From: Cytauxzoon felis
Taxonomy: Eukaryota > Apicomplexa > Aconoidasida > Piroplasmida > Theileriidae
Assembly (NCBI GenBank): GCA_020283715.1
Contig: JAIQCW010000105.1
Location: forward strand, 1 to 64,000
DNA: 64,000 nucleotides
Direction: 5' to 3'
Below the pieces are notes generated by a model. It made no database searches. It saw only the letters and a program-made list of their open reading frames with translations, and had not been told where the DNA came from. The position numbers were made by a program, and so were the translations under genes. Shown here one piece after another: positions 42,718-53,493 of this stretch. Each line of letters opens with the position of its first letter. Within the stretch, counting starts at the first letter, position 1.

Positions 42718-43611
42718 TTATTTCTTCTTAAAACAGTAATCGAATTTATATAGTTTGATTAGATTCAATAAACCGTCGCTACTGTCGTCGGTATCAATAT
42801 GGCTTCTTTTATATCCTACTTCATTCGATGGTGTTTTAGTACTCCGATGACAACTAGAATCTGTTAGATTAACGTTACTACTGCCTTGACTTAAATATCC
42901 ATCTGTAGATTCGTTGATCTCACTCATTTTATTGACTCCTGACTGTATCATGTCATTTATTAATGCGCTCGTAGATGTTGTCGAATATGTATCGAATTTA
43001 GCCTCTAGATATGATTGCTTTTTAATTCTTTGTGTATTATTGGCGGGTTTTTTACGTGTCTTCAAAGTAGCAGCCTGTTCCTTCCTTTTAGCCCTTTGAT
43101 CATCGTAATCATCATATGAATGATATTTATCTAATCTTCTATTGATATTATAAACTTTTGGTGATAATAAATTTTTATCTTTTCTTCCTTTTCTCTTGTC
43201 TAATTCGATTAACTGATGTTTATTCAGACGCTCTAATACTATACCATCCTCATTTTTAGTATGTCTACCATATTCTATAACCTTTTCAAGGAAATAATAA
43301 GCTGCATTAAAACCTGCGATTAATGTATCATGATCTGTATAATTAAAAAAACACGTTATCACCTCAGCTTCATCATTAAAATATTTAACCCTCCATGATC
43401 CTTTAGAAAAATATATACCCCTTATCCCACTCAATGGCTTAGCACCAACCTTACATGCCTTATCTTCTCTTATTTTATTAATAATATTCTCAACATATTT
43501 ATTTACTGGACCAAGTTCCTCCAAATCATTGAAATATTCTTTATTTTGTGACAAATATATATTAAATACTTCACTTGTAGTATTAAAATTCACTTCATCA
43601 CTATGTACCAT
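42718..43611 (-). CDS. ApiAP2-type DNA-binding protein
   Basis: Residues about 60-115 (LSGIRGIYFSKGSWRVKYFNDEAEVITCFFNYTDHDTLIAGFNAAYYFLEKV) match the AP2 integrase-like DNA-binding fold: an SGxRG(V/I)Y start, a central WRV strand, and the C-terminal helix with A..AA. ApiAP2 proteins are the main sequence-specific transcription factors in this phylum. The rest is Lys/Arg-rich (KRKEQAATLKTRKK) and Ser-rich. A single-exon gene of 297 residues, small for the family. Target motif and stage role cannot be inferred. Confidence 0.85.
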   Translation of the reverse strand: MVHSDEVNFNTTSEVFNIYLSQNKEYFNDLEELGPVNKYVENIINKIREDKACKVGAKPLSGIRGIYFSKGSWRVKYFNDEAEVITCFFNYTDHDTLIAGFNAAYYFLEKVIEYGRHTKNEDGIVLERLNKHQLIELDKRKGRKDKNLLSPKVYNINRRLDKYHSYDDYDDQRAKRKEQAATLKTRKKPANNTQRIKKQSYLEAKFDTYSTTSTSALINDMIQSGVNKMSEINESTDGYLSQGSSNVNLTDSSCHRSTKTPSNEVGYKRSHIDTDDSSDGLLNLIKLYKFDYCFKKK

Positions 43612-44150
43612 TTCTATTATACTAACATTTATATATAAAATTTATACTCATTTTGTAATATAGCTAGCTTAATTATCTATGTATATCAATACTTTACGTG
43701 TACTTAATGTGCATCTTATATTAATGTATACATGAATTACTACATTCTACATAATATATCGAAGTTTACACTTCTCATGTAATATTAGATCTTGATATTA
43801 TTAAATACGCTCATTATAATCTAATGTGCAGCATGAACTCGGAGATAATTTTTAAAACTCAGCCATCATGGCCTACTTCATCACCGGTAACTAAATTTTT
43901 CAGAAGGATTTATAATTATTAACATTTTCATTGTAAATTTATAATTTTTAAATTATTATTGTGTATTTTATACATGAATTTATAGATGTTATACAGAAGG
44001 AGACAACTAACACTATAATATCAACAACATCACTAACCCTATAATATATATACTCTATTAATCATAGTATTATAACAATCAGTGTATAGACTCTTTTATT
44101 TTTATATATACTTCTATTCAATTAATAATAAAAATCATACAGACAAGAGG
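43612..44150. promoter_or_regulatory. Upstream region of ApiAP2 and tRNA-Ala
   Basis: 539 bases of AT-rich sequence upstream of the ApiAP2 start and ahead of the tRNA. No repeat and no clear motif. Confidence 0.45.
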
Positions 44151-44223
44151 GGGCGGCTAGCTCAAATGGTAGAGCGCTCGCTTAGCATGCGAGAGGTACG
44201 GGGATCGATGCCCTGGTCGTCCA
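44151..44223 (+). tRNA. tRNA-Ala (AGC)
   Basis: A 73-nt cloverleaf. The acceptor stem gggcggc pairs with gtcgtcc (two G-U pairs), followed by discriminator A. The D arm is gctc..gagc. The anticodon arm ctcgc-ttagcat-gcgag has anticodon AGC. The T arm is cgggg-atcgatg-ccctg, with an unusual A at the first T-loop position where T is standard. No intron and no encoded CCA beyond the single A. A TTTTT terminator follows at about 44226. Confidence 0.95.
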
Positions 44224-44867
44224 CATTTTTAAATCTGACATCTTTAACAATACAATCTACACTACAAAATGAAAAATAATATAATTAAATCAGTCTTTTA
44301 TATTATTCCATGTTGCCATGTATATTAATGTCAAGATTCCAAACATCCATATGACATAGACACCAACTTCAGTAAATAATATCTAATATATCTCTACATA
44401 TCATATAATGAATAATTAAAGCAATATTATCATCTAATTATATAGTTTCAAATATTACCGGAGAAGTACCCACACCGAGGTCACCCTCCCGTTGCCACTC
44501 CACCTGATATCGTCTTGCAGACAGCTATCCACCTGAAGTTACAATCCACCTCTTCTTCCACTCGCCGTGGTGGCCTTCTCTACTTACTTCCCCCTTCGCT
44601 TCCCTGAGATCAGCTGCGGGTTCTCCACTTGAGGTTACATCTACTACATCCTTAGCACCATCTTCCATCATTCCCATGATGGATGATCCATCACTACCCT
44701 CATCACTACCTTCTACCGCCACGATCTCAGGGAGTGGCTATACTCTTTAGAGATAGGTAATTAGAAGAGCTGACGGCAGGACTGACCTCAGGTGGAGTGT
44801 ATTGGACCTCGATGTATGATTTCTTGTTCGGTGTGTTTGTATATTGATAATGAATAGTATGGTGATA
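44224..44867. other. Intergenic region tRNA-Ala to eIF3e 3' end
   Basis: 644 bases. The first 230 are AT-rich without features; the rest is repeat cluster 20. Confidence 0.5.
44465..44830 (-). repeat. GC-rich modular repeat cluster 20, intergenic
   Basis: B1 and A in minus orientation with an insertion between them (ccatcttccatcattcccat) that also occurs, in the other orientation, inside the LON insertion (GSSIMGMMEDG). Arms are of the cttgcagacagc, tccactcgccgtggtggcc and ctgacggcagg types. The minus strand is open through the repeat. Confidence 0.88.
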
Positions 44868-47365
44868 TTACCATATAGATTCTTGATCGACACTTTTGAA
44901 TGGATCTTTATCTCTGGTTGTAAAGTTTGTGAATTTTTGTTGTTTTTTTTGATGTTGATTATTATATTGTTTTAATTGTTGTGTATTATATTGTCTTCTT
45001 TGTTGATTTGTATCTAATGTTCGTATTTGTGTTATATAATCAGCATTTTGATTATATTGTGATAGATTTTGTAAGATCATATTAGATCGTAATGTTAAAT
45101 TTTGTGTCTTTTCTATTACTTGTTGATAAATATTTGGTGGTGTTGTAGATATTTCTACAGAATTCTTTTCACTATCAATTTTAGCCTCTAATAATAATAT
45201 AAATAATAATATATAATAACAATTACCTAAATGTGAATGTCTTATTATATTAACAATCCATTTCTCAGCTTCAAATGTACTCATATTAACTTTTTGTGCT
45301 ATCAAACTAAAGATAATATTATCAAAATCTAATTTAAAAAAAAATTACTTTAAATTAATAGATTTATGAATTCTACAATATGTCTCAAATATTATATGCC
45401 TCGAACTCTCCTCTATAGCATCCTTCAAATGATTCAAAAATACATCAACATGACAAGCCTATAAATGTAAATGTTAATAATAAATAACATCAATTATTAA
45501 TTATTCAGTCATACTCTCCATTCCACTAGGCGTTCCACCTGAGGTCGTCCTGCCGTCAGCTCTTCCACTAGCCGTGGTGGCTCTTCTATTTACTTCTCCC
45601 TACGCTTCCCTGAGATCAGCTGCGGGTAGTCCACTTGAGGTTATAATTCTAATCTCAGCGAGATAAGGATAAAGTGACGAAATCCACATAAATGAGGATA
45701 TCTCAATGAATATAAATTGTAATGAAGTGATGTTTATGAAACTAAATACAATCATCAATGTCCTCTTCAATGAAGTATTAACCTCAGAAATTCATTTAAT
45801 AGTCACTCTACAATCTTCATGAGTTTCCCCAGAAATTAAGATTTTTCGTCAATTTTTGAAGGTAAAAATGAAGTTAGTGAAATTAGTGATTGGACCTCAA
45901 GTGGAATACCCGAAAACGATCTCTGGGAGTTTGAGGGGGAGATAAATAGAGAAGCTGACGGCAGGACTGACCTCAGGTGGAGACCTCAGGTGGAATACCT
46001 GGAAGCGATCTACGGGAGCTGGAAGGGGAAGTAAATAGAAGAGCTGTCTGCAAGACGACCTCAGGTGGAGAAGCTGACGGCAGGACGAAAATAAGGTGGA
46101 ACTGAAGGTAGTGGTGTAACCTCGGATGTAGAAGATAATGGGGATACATCAGGTATGATAAGAAGTTGTTATTTGTAATAAATAGTGTATAAACGTACAT
46201 CTTTTATTTCGGCGATATGTTTTTGTGCAGCTTCGAAATTGAAATCGACGAATAATGCTCCTAGTAATGATGTGAATGTATCACTATATTTTGATTTAGA
46301 ATTAGAAATAGCCTAATATATAATGGAATATATAAATTTATAGTGATATACAAACATTACTAATAATTCTAAAATGATCTTTACGACTTCTATTAAGAAT
46401 TGTATATACTGCATAATATCTTAATAAATGTGGTGCAATTAATTGTACTACAGCTACATTTCTTTCATCTAATAAATATTCTTGTAATTGTGGCCATTCA
46501 TATGATTTTATTCCTTTAGTATTTAATTGATTTAATAATAAATGATATTTAAATATATAAAATAATGACCAATGTAATAACCATACCCTTTTAAGTACTA
46601 AACTTTTTTTATCTTTATTAGATTCTTCTGTATTTAATAATTCAGCAAATTTTAATATACAAAATACACCAGAACGTGGTGTATTTTGTTCTATTATACA
46701 TGCTTCTTTATCATCTGTTTCTTGTGTATTGATTATAACTTTAGACATTTCTAATAATTCTTTATCATTTGATGGTAATAATATATTTATTATATTACAA
46801 CTTATTAAACCCCAATAACATAATACTCTATTCTTAGTAATATAACCTATAAATAATAATCTATTAATCATTTTAATATACCTTCTATAGTATATTTAGA
46901 TACTTTATTAATATAATATGATAACCATAATTTACAATTATTATAATCTTCTTGATCAAAATATAATTTTGCTAATTTCAATATCAAACAATCAACATCT
47001 ATAGGAAATTCATTCATATTCTCAATTGTCTTTGTTAATTTAAGTAATGATGAAATAGATATCCTTTCAGTAGTAGAACCAATCCTATTCAATTGATCTT
47101 TCTTATATAATGATAATACTTCTTGAAATGGTCTAATCTTATTCAATAAATCCGATTCATATTCTTTAAATTTCTCATCATCCAATTTATGAGATTCTAA
47201 ATTATTATATATACCTTCACGTATATTATTCAATTGATCTATAGGATAAATATTCTTAGAACTCAACCAATCAATTATATATAATAACATCCTAGGATCC
47301 AAATATGGAGATAACCTAGATGTAATATCATATTTACAACACTCATTAACATTAAATACTGCCAT
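44868..47365 (-). CDS. EIF3E: eIF3 subunit e (INT6) (multi-exon)
   Basis: eIF3e is a PCI subunit of initiation factor eIF3, part of the octameric core. Exon 1 (from the ATG at 47365) begins MAVFNVNECCKYDITSRLSPYLDPRMLLYIIDWL, then FQEVLSLYKKDQLNR. Later exons give SYEWPQLQEYLLDERNVAVVQLIAPHLLRYYAVYTILNR, then SDTFTSLLGALFVDFNFEAAQKHIAEI, and after a 740-nt repeat-bearing intron (45459-46198) ACHVDVFLNHLKDAIEESSRHIIFETYCRIHKSI. The PCI winged helix is SLIAQKVNMSTFEAEKWIVNIIRHSHL / EAKIDSEKNSVEI, ending YQQVIEKTQNLTLRSNMI and a Gln-rich tail. Several codons in the region read through short introns if not spliced. Confidence 0.93.
45515..46150. repeat. GC-rich modular repeat cluster 21 with 250-bp module, in an eIF3e intron
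   Basis: Left B1 arm in minus orientation, module E in plus orientation at about 45645-45895 (gagataaggataaagtgacg ... gagtttccccagaaattaag), a decayed B copy in plus orientation (cgaaaacgatctctgggagt), then a further intact B2 (ggaagcgatctacgggagct near 46003) in plus orientation. It is one of the two longest clusters. Confidence 0.9.
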
Positions 47366-47570
47366 TATTATATATATTATAAGCAATTTAAATCAATAAT
47401 TATTACATCTATACCCATTCAATGTGGTATACAATATAATATGTATCCACTCCCCCATTCTGGTAAAACAGAAATAAGATTTACATCAACCTATTTAATT
47501 ACTACAATTTTTACTGTGTAATAATATATTAATTAATATAATATAACACCTTTAAAATGATGGCTATATA

Positions 47571-47789
47571 ATGACGGCATTATTTAATCTACCGTCACTT
47601 TGCATGGTGTTGTTATTACTAATCTGTACATCTAGTTATCTTAAACCCTTCTTCCCAGGATTCTTCAACGCTAAAAGACCCGGATTCCCCGGTGTTCTTG
47701 GTAAATTTGCCGTTATAGGTGATAGACTGTCACCATATGTCTCAGCTTCTTGTATTGCCTTTGCAATCTGGACAATCGCACTCAGGTGA
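47571..47789 (+). CDS. KSH1: KSH1/TMEM167 secretory-pathway membrane protein
   Basis: A 72-residue protein matching the kish family end to end: MTALFNLPSLCMVLLLLICTSSYL (membrane segment 1), a middle loop FFNAKRPGFPGVLGKFAVIGDRLSPYVSASCIAFAIWTI (membrane segment 2 after IGDRLSPYV). The family acts in early Golgi traffic. It lies 66 bases upstream of the next gene on the same strand. Confidence 0.93.
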   Translation: MTALFNLPSLCMVLLLLICTSSYLKPFFPGFFNAKRPGFPGVLGKFAVIGDRLSPYVSASCIAFAIWTIALR

Positions 47790-47855
47790 AGGACTACAAA
47801 AATCACTGTATTGAAATTTTAAACAAGTTTGCATATTATAAACTCTTAATTTCAA

Positions 47856-48525
47856 ATGGCAACTGTCGGTGATTATCGTTCGGTTGATATACTACCGAAT
47901 CAGACCTTATACGTATATAATCTAAATGAGGATATACATATAAAAGATTTAATAACGCTGATATTTGAGTTATTTATACCATACGGCAAAATAATTGACA
48001 TTGTTGCTAGGAAGACTAATACACTACGCGGTCAAGCATTCATTGTATTCAGGTACGTCTATTCCATCTCTTCAACCATCATCATACTACAGTGAGATTT
48101 CAGAAGCTATAGCAGCTTTCAAAGCTGTTAATGGTCGTACTATATTAAATAAAACAGTTAAGATAGAATATGCAAAGACAAAGTCATATAAAGCAATGAA
48201 ACCAATGGAATATTATAGTATCGGTAAGACTACAATGAGTAGACAACAAGATTTTACTGATACTAAAGTTGATGAAGGCCAGTCTATTGATACTGGAGAA
48301 TCGCATACGTTATTTGTAGAAAATATGCCATCAGATATGACAAGAGAGGCTGTTCATGTATTATTCAAACAATATCCTGGTTTCATTGACTGTAGATTTA
48401 TAGAAGGGCGTTCAGTAGCGTTTGTAGACTTTGCTTCAGCATCACAGGCAGAAGTAGCACTTCAAGGACTACAAGGATTTAAAATTTCACATAATGAGGC
48501 CCTAAAAATATCATTTTCTACTTGA
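47856..48525 (+). CDS. SNRPB2: U1A/U2B''-family snRNP protein (2 exons)
   Basis: A spliceosomal protein with two RRMs. RRM1 is NQTLYVYNLNEDIHIKDLITLIFELFIPYGKIIDIVARKTNTLRGQAFIVF, then after an intron ISEAIAAFKAVNGRTILNKTVKIEYAKTKS. RRM2 is HTLFVENMPSDMTREAVHVLFKQYPGFIDCRFIEGRSVAFVDFASASQAEVALQGLQGFKI, ending ISFST. Both follow the U1A/U2B'' pattern, including LRGQAF and YAK. Which of the two snRNPs it serves cannot be decided; many protists have one dual-function protein. Confidence 0.9.
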
Positions 48526-48798
48526 AATTTTACATTTTTATGTTGGTTAGATTTATCATACCGGTAGGATATGTGCAATCTAGCGCATCGTTTCAATTAA
48601 ATTACCATGAAAGCGATTGTTAATTTGATATATTTATAATAAAAATTAAATCTAATTCTAATTCTTTGATGTATTATTTGATTATTTTATTAGAATTTGT
48701 ACTTTATTAGAGCGATATTAGTCTGTCTTATATATGAGAGCATATACGTACATACATTATTATTAGATAATTGAAATTCAAATGTCTATTACTATAAA

Positions 48799-50016
48799 AT
48801 GACTAGAGGTGAGTAAAATTATGTGAATTTTAATGATATTGGTGATAGGTTATAATGAACGTGCAGGATGTGTAGGTGGTATAGCTAGGGCTCTACGTGG
48901 TATATTTTCTCCCGCTCCTAAGCGTCCACAGGGTGTAAAGTTAAAGTATAAAACAATAGCTAAGTTATCTAGTGGATCATTTAAATTTATAAAGACATTA
49001 GGTACAGGTATGTCTATAATGGTTATATGTATATATACTGATTAGGTGGTTTTGGTAGGGTATTTTTGGCTATACCTGATGGAGACGAAGGATTACCAAA
49101 ACAATGCGCTATTAAAAGGCTTAAGAAGCATCCATTAATCGTACAGAAACAAATCGATCATGTAGTATCAGAAAAGAAACTACTGGGATCAGTAAATCAT
49201 CCATTCATAGTTAATATGATTGGAACATTTAAAGATGATTATTACTTGTTCATTGTCATGGAATATGTCCGTGGTGGTGATTTTTTTTCATTTTTAAGAA
49301 AGACAGATAGATTAAGTAGTCAAGATGCCATGTTTTATGCAGCACAGGTTACATTAATGTTTGAGTATTTGCATTCCCATTTTATAATATATCGTGATTT
49401 AAAGCCGGAAAATTTATTATTAAATACGGATGGATATATTATGTTGACTGATTTTGGATTTGCTAAGGTTGTAGAGTTTAGAACTTACACATTATGTGGT
49501 ACACCAGAGTATATATCCCCTGAGATATTATTAAATAAAGGCCATGGCAAAGCTGTAGATTGGTGGACATTAGGTATTTTAATATATGAAATGCTTGTAG
49601 GATATCCACCATTCTATGATGAGGATCCAATTTCCATATATAAAAAAATATTGGAATGTAAATTATCATTCCCAAAATTCTATGACAGGTATGCTTCTCA
49701 TTCTATTGAAGTTACACTTACTATAGTACTGCCAAGGATTTGACTAAGAAGTTGTTATCATTTGATCCAAGTAAGCGTATAGGTAATTTACATAGGGGTA
49801 CTGATGACATTAAGAATCATCAATGGTTCAAAACTATGGATTTTCAAAAACTATTAAAAAAAGAATTAGATCCTCCACATAAACCGGTATTTATAATTAA
49901 CTATTTATAATTATAAAAATATTTAGGAATTTGATGAACGTATACCCGATTACCCCGAGTCTCTAACTAAACCTAAGCCTGTATCAGGTAGTGCTGATCC
50001 ATTTGTAAATTGGTGA
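48799..50016 (+). CDS. cAMP-dependent protein kinase catalytic subunit (5 exons)
   Basis: Complete AGC kinase. Exon 1 is only MTRG; a 39-nt intron leads to YNERAGC. The kinase has glycine loop LGTGGFGRVF, AIKRLKK (VAIK-type Lys), the catalytic loop YRDLKPENLLL, DFGFAK, activation-loop RTYTLCGTPEYISPEI (phospho-Thr before LCGTPE, as in PKA) and GYPPFYDEDPISIYKKI. Later exons give TAKDLTKKLLSFDPSKRIGNL..GTDDIKNHQWF and PDYPESL, ending DPFVNW. The classic terminal FxxF is replaced by this PFVNW. PKA controls egress and invasion in related parasites. Confidence 0.92.
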
Positions 50017-50322
50017 TGATATTATTCATATATTAAATTAATATCAATTATAATAATGTTTTAATAATTTATATAAAAATGTATAATAACTATTGATGAT
50101 ATGTGTAATATATATCCGCCTGATATTAATTAATGATTTATCCTATTTTAATTGTAATATTTAAATTATATCAATGTCAATTTAAATCTTATAATATTTA
50201 ATGTATATTAATTGATTTTCATGTAAATGTGTAAGGTTTTAATATATATTCGCATTATGATATGTGTACTTGGTGAATAGCATTACTATATTGGTAGCTA
50301 TTATTTCAAGATTTAGTACGTA
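50017..50322. promoter_or_regulatory. Intergenic region PKA to EF-hand gene
   Basis: 306 bases of AT-rich sequence between two same-strand genes; no repeats, no features seen. Confidence 0.45.
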
Positions 50323-53040
50323 ATGACGTCTAATGATGTAACATCTGAAAAAAAATTCTTTTATGATAGGTTAGGATCATCGGAGTTTACCACGCAGTTG
50401 GTACATGTTAATACTGGTGATCAGTTGGCATTGAATGGCTTGGTAAATAATCCTCCTTTGGACATATCTCATGGTTTGCGGAGTTTATCTTTTGATGATT
50501 CGAATTTGATTCAATCGAGGTTATCATTTACGAAATGGCGATCACAGAGATCGTTATTGAGGGGTGCTGAGGTTGAGGATAAGAGGAAATTGAATACGGA
50601 TTTTGTTATGAGTCCATTGGATAGTAGTGCTTTTGATAAGCATGTAGAATTATTTGATATAAATGATGTGAATTCATTATTTTTTTATACTGGTGGTGCC
50701 AATAATAGAATTATTACAGCATTATTTAATAATTTTAAGCCATCTCATGATGATAAATTTACATCTATACCTAATGATTTATTGAATGATTTTGAGAGAT
50801 TTAAGAGTAAATTTATAACGGTTGTTAATAATTTTGACAATAAGACATCATTTAAGAGGATATTATTAACGGTAGCATTTAATTATTATGGTGGGCATAC
50901 AGTGAATGGTTATATGACATTAGATGAGTATTTGAAATTGGTATCAATACATGATGATTTATTTAAGAATAATACAATGGCTAAATTTGTATTTGATTGT
51001 ATGGATAGGAAACATAAATCAATGATAACATTATATGATTTTATATGTGGTATGTTATCATGTTCACCTGATACTGATAGTAATTTGAATACTTCTATTG
51101 GTAAATTAAGATTACAACATATATTTAGAGGTTATGATTTAAATCGTTTAGGTCTATTAGATGAGGCTACATTGAATATAATATTTAGTCATTTATATTA
51201 TTTATCTAATGATGTAGATGATAATTTATATAAATTAAATTCAGATATTAAATTAAATGATGAATTACAAGATAAATTAAATATTATTTTACAAAAATAT
51301 AATGGTAATGTGGGGTATGATGATTTTTATTCATGTATAGAGGATGGTATATTGAATGTTGATTTATTACTTAGATCTAATAAAGATTTTGGTACATGTA
51401 TAATGGATAATATTATATTATCAATGGGTAATATTACTATACCTATAAAGCCATTAAATGAGGTTAATAATTTAACATCGAAACGTCGTATATCATTATG
51501 GAATACAACACCTAAATTCAATTCTACACTTTTATCACCTAATGTTTATACTACTAATAACGAACCCCATAAATATAATAACGACTATATATATGGGGAT
51601 GATTATAATAAATCTGTATTGGGTGATTTTGATGTTAGAAATAGTGTTGATTTAAAAAATCAATGGTCTCCATCTTTTACTGTATCTAAGCCTAATTTCC
51701 ACTATGACCGCCTAAATAGTGATGAGAATTATTGTCATATTATCGATGATAAACTCAAGGCCGCATTTAAAGATTCCGTATCAATACAAGATAATAATGA
51801 TGTAAAAATAAATCCATCCACCAATGATAAAACCCAACATATACATCATAATGATTATGGGGTTGATAATGTGGGGGCCCAACAAAAAACCCCATTAAAT
51901 TCTAGTGAGAGTTTGAAAGTTGATGATGTAGAGACTGATGAGTTATTGATATTATCTTCATTAGAAAACACATTGGAAGAGAGGGTATTGGAATTATATA
52001 ATCGTTATAAAAATAGGTATAAGAGTGATATTTTAATAGATGATAGAATAGCATTGAATATATTTAAAAGTATATACAAGAGATTATTTAAATGTACAAA
52101 TTACAATAGATTTGATAAATTTGAATGGTGTACATATAATGAGATGATAAATTTATTTGATACAGTATATACATTGATTAGACGTGAAGATAGTTTAATA
52201 TATATAGATGGTATAGTACAAATACATGGTGATATGAATAATGATTTATATAGTTTAATAGATATATTTAATACATATGGTTGGCCATTACATAATAATA
52301 ATTTAAATTTAAAATGTATACCAATAAAATATATATTTATAAGTGGATTTATAAATAATAATAATAAAATTAATTTAGAATATTTATTATTTATATTTTC
52401 ATTAAAAATATTATTTCCATATCATATTTATTTTATATGTGGGGATTATGAATATAATTTAATTATAAATAAATTAAATTTATATAATAATATATATAAT
52501 ATATTAATAAATAATTATAATAAATTAAAATTAATTAATAATGAAATTATATTAATACAATCTACTAATGAATTAATTAATAAAATTATTAATATATTTA
52601 ATTATATGTCTATAGCTATATATATAAATAATAATATTTTATGTATTAATGGTTTAATATCACCACAATTTAATAATTTAAATCAACTTTATATTAAAAA
52701 ACCTATTGGTAATAATTTAAATAATATTTTTATTAATGATGCTTTATATGGTCATTTTATTAATTATGATTCAATAAATTTCCCTAAATGTAATAATGGA
52801 TTAAATATAAATAATCTTAATACCTCATTTAAATTAACCGGTATTAAAATATTAATCACCAATAATCGAAAATTAAAATCTGGATTCAAATACTATTTCA
52901 ATCATAAAATATTACAACTCTCCAGCCATCTTATACATGATGATGATGATGATAAAAATGCTACCATTGTAATCGTCAATAAAGATGATAATAATAATGT
53001 CATTATACATCATAAAACACTCAAATTAAAACACAACTAA
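50323..53040 (+). CDS. EF-hand protein with degraded phosphatase-like domain
   Basis: A single exon of 905 residues. Residues about 150-360 look like EF-hand helices with loops such as DCMDRKHKSMITLYDFI and YDLNRLGLLDEATL; several loops lack calcium ligands. After a low-complexity linker (about 370-560), the C-terminal 300 residues have the order of a PPP phosphatase: IDGIVQIHGDMNNDLYSLIDIF where GDxHG is expected, YIFISGFINNNNKINLEYLLFIF where GDxVDRG is expected, and IYFICGDYEYN where GNHE is expected. Only the first Asp of the metal site survives, so catalysis is unlikely. The Asn content suggests drift or scaffold use. The family call is by motif order. Confidence 0.6.
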   Translation: MTSNDVTSEKKFFYDRLGSSEFTTQLVHVNTGDQLALNGLVNNPPLDISHGLRSLSFDDSNLIQSRLSFTKWRSQRSLLRGAEVEDKRKLNTDFVMSPLDSSAFDKHVELFDINDVNSLFFYTGGANNRIITALFNNFKPSHDDKFTSIPNDLLNDFERFKSKFITVVNNFDNKTSFKRILLTVAFNYYGGHTVNGYMTLDEYLKLVSIHDDLFKNNTMAKFVFDCMDRKHKSMITLYDFICGMLSCSPDTDSNLNTSIGKLRLQHIFRGYDLNRLGLLDEATLNIIFSHLYYLSNDVDDNLYKLNSDIKLNDELQDKLNIILQKYNGNVGYDDFYSCIEDGILNVDLLLRSNKDFGTCIMDNIILSMGNITIPIKPLNEVNNLTSKRRISLWNTTPKFNSTLLSPNVYTTNNEPHKYNNDYIYGDDYNKSVLGDFDVRNSVDLKNQWSPSFTVSKPNFHYDRLNSDENYCHIIDDKLKAAFKDSVSIQDNNDVKINPSTNDKTQHIHHNDYGVDNVGAQQKTPLNSSESLKVDDVETDELLILSSLENTLEERVLELYNRYKNRYKSDILIDDRIALNIFKSIYKRLFKCTNYNRFDKFEWCTYNEMINLFDTVYTLIRREDSLIYIDGIVQIHGDMNNDLYSLIDIFNTYGWPLHNNNLNLKCIPIKYIFISGFINNNNKINLEYLLFIFSLKILFPYHIYFICGDYEYNLIINKLNLYNNIYNILINNYNKLKLINNEIILIQSTNELINKIINIFNYMSIAIYINNNILCINGLISPQFNNLNQLYIKKPIGNNLNNIFINDALYGHFINYDSINFPKCNNGLNINNLNTSFKLTGIKILITNNRKLKSGFKYYFNHKILQLSSHLIHDDDDDKNATIVIVNKDDNNNVIIHHKTLKLKHN

Positions 53041-53493
53041 TTAATCTCATATATACATAATGTAGAATATACTCTACCTGAAGTTACAATCCCTATCTTC
53101 TAGTACAACCTTGTCTCCGTCTTGCAGACAGCCTTCCTTATTTACCTCCCCCTCCGCTTCCCTGAGATCAGCTGCGGGTATTCCACTTGAGGTCCAGTAC
53201 TACTCTCCTTTCCACTCGCCGTGGTGCCTCTTCCTTTTATTTCCCCTTCCAGCTCCCGGAGATCGTGGCGAAGTATCCGAGACGATCCATGGGAGTTGAG
53301 GTGAGGTAAATAGAGAGGCCACCACGGCGAGTGGAAGAGACATTAGGATTGTAACCTCAAGTGGAGTACGATGAGAGATGTAGAAGATAAGAGTTGGATT
53401 GGACTTCAGGTGGAGTATATTCTACATTGGGTGTATGGAAATAATAGTTTTAAAATGGTTAATAATATTAAATGTTATTATTTTCTTCGTTCA
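53041..53493. other. Convergent 3' flank of EF-hand gene and TruB
   Basis: 453 bases between converging stops, mostly repeat cluster 22; the remaining part is AT-rich and featureless. Confidence 0.55.
53075..53415 (-). repeat. GC-rich modular repeat cluster 22, intergenic
   Basis: B1 in minus orientation, then a fused module at about 53240-53275 in which the B2 arm (ccttccagctcccg) runs directly into the A end (gagatcgtggcg), as if recombination had joined B2 and A at their shared gatc-containing core. Next comes agacgatccatgggagttga, a motif also seen in cluster 15. Boundaries are acctgaagt and acttcaggtgg, inverted. Confidence 0.85.

Noticed and set aside
49478..49675. Minus-strand frame opposite the PKA catalytic subunit
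   Set aside because: Antisense shadow of the conserved kinase exon; no family and no independent support.
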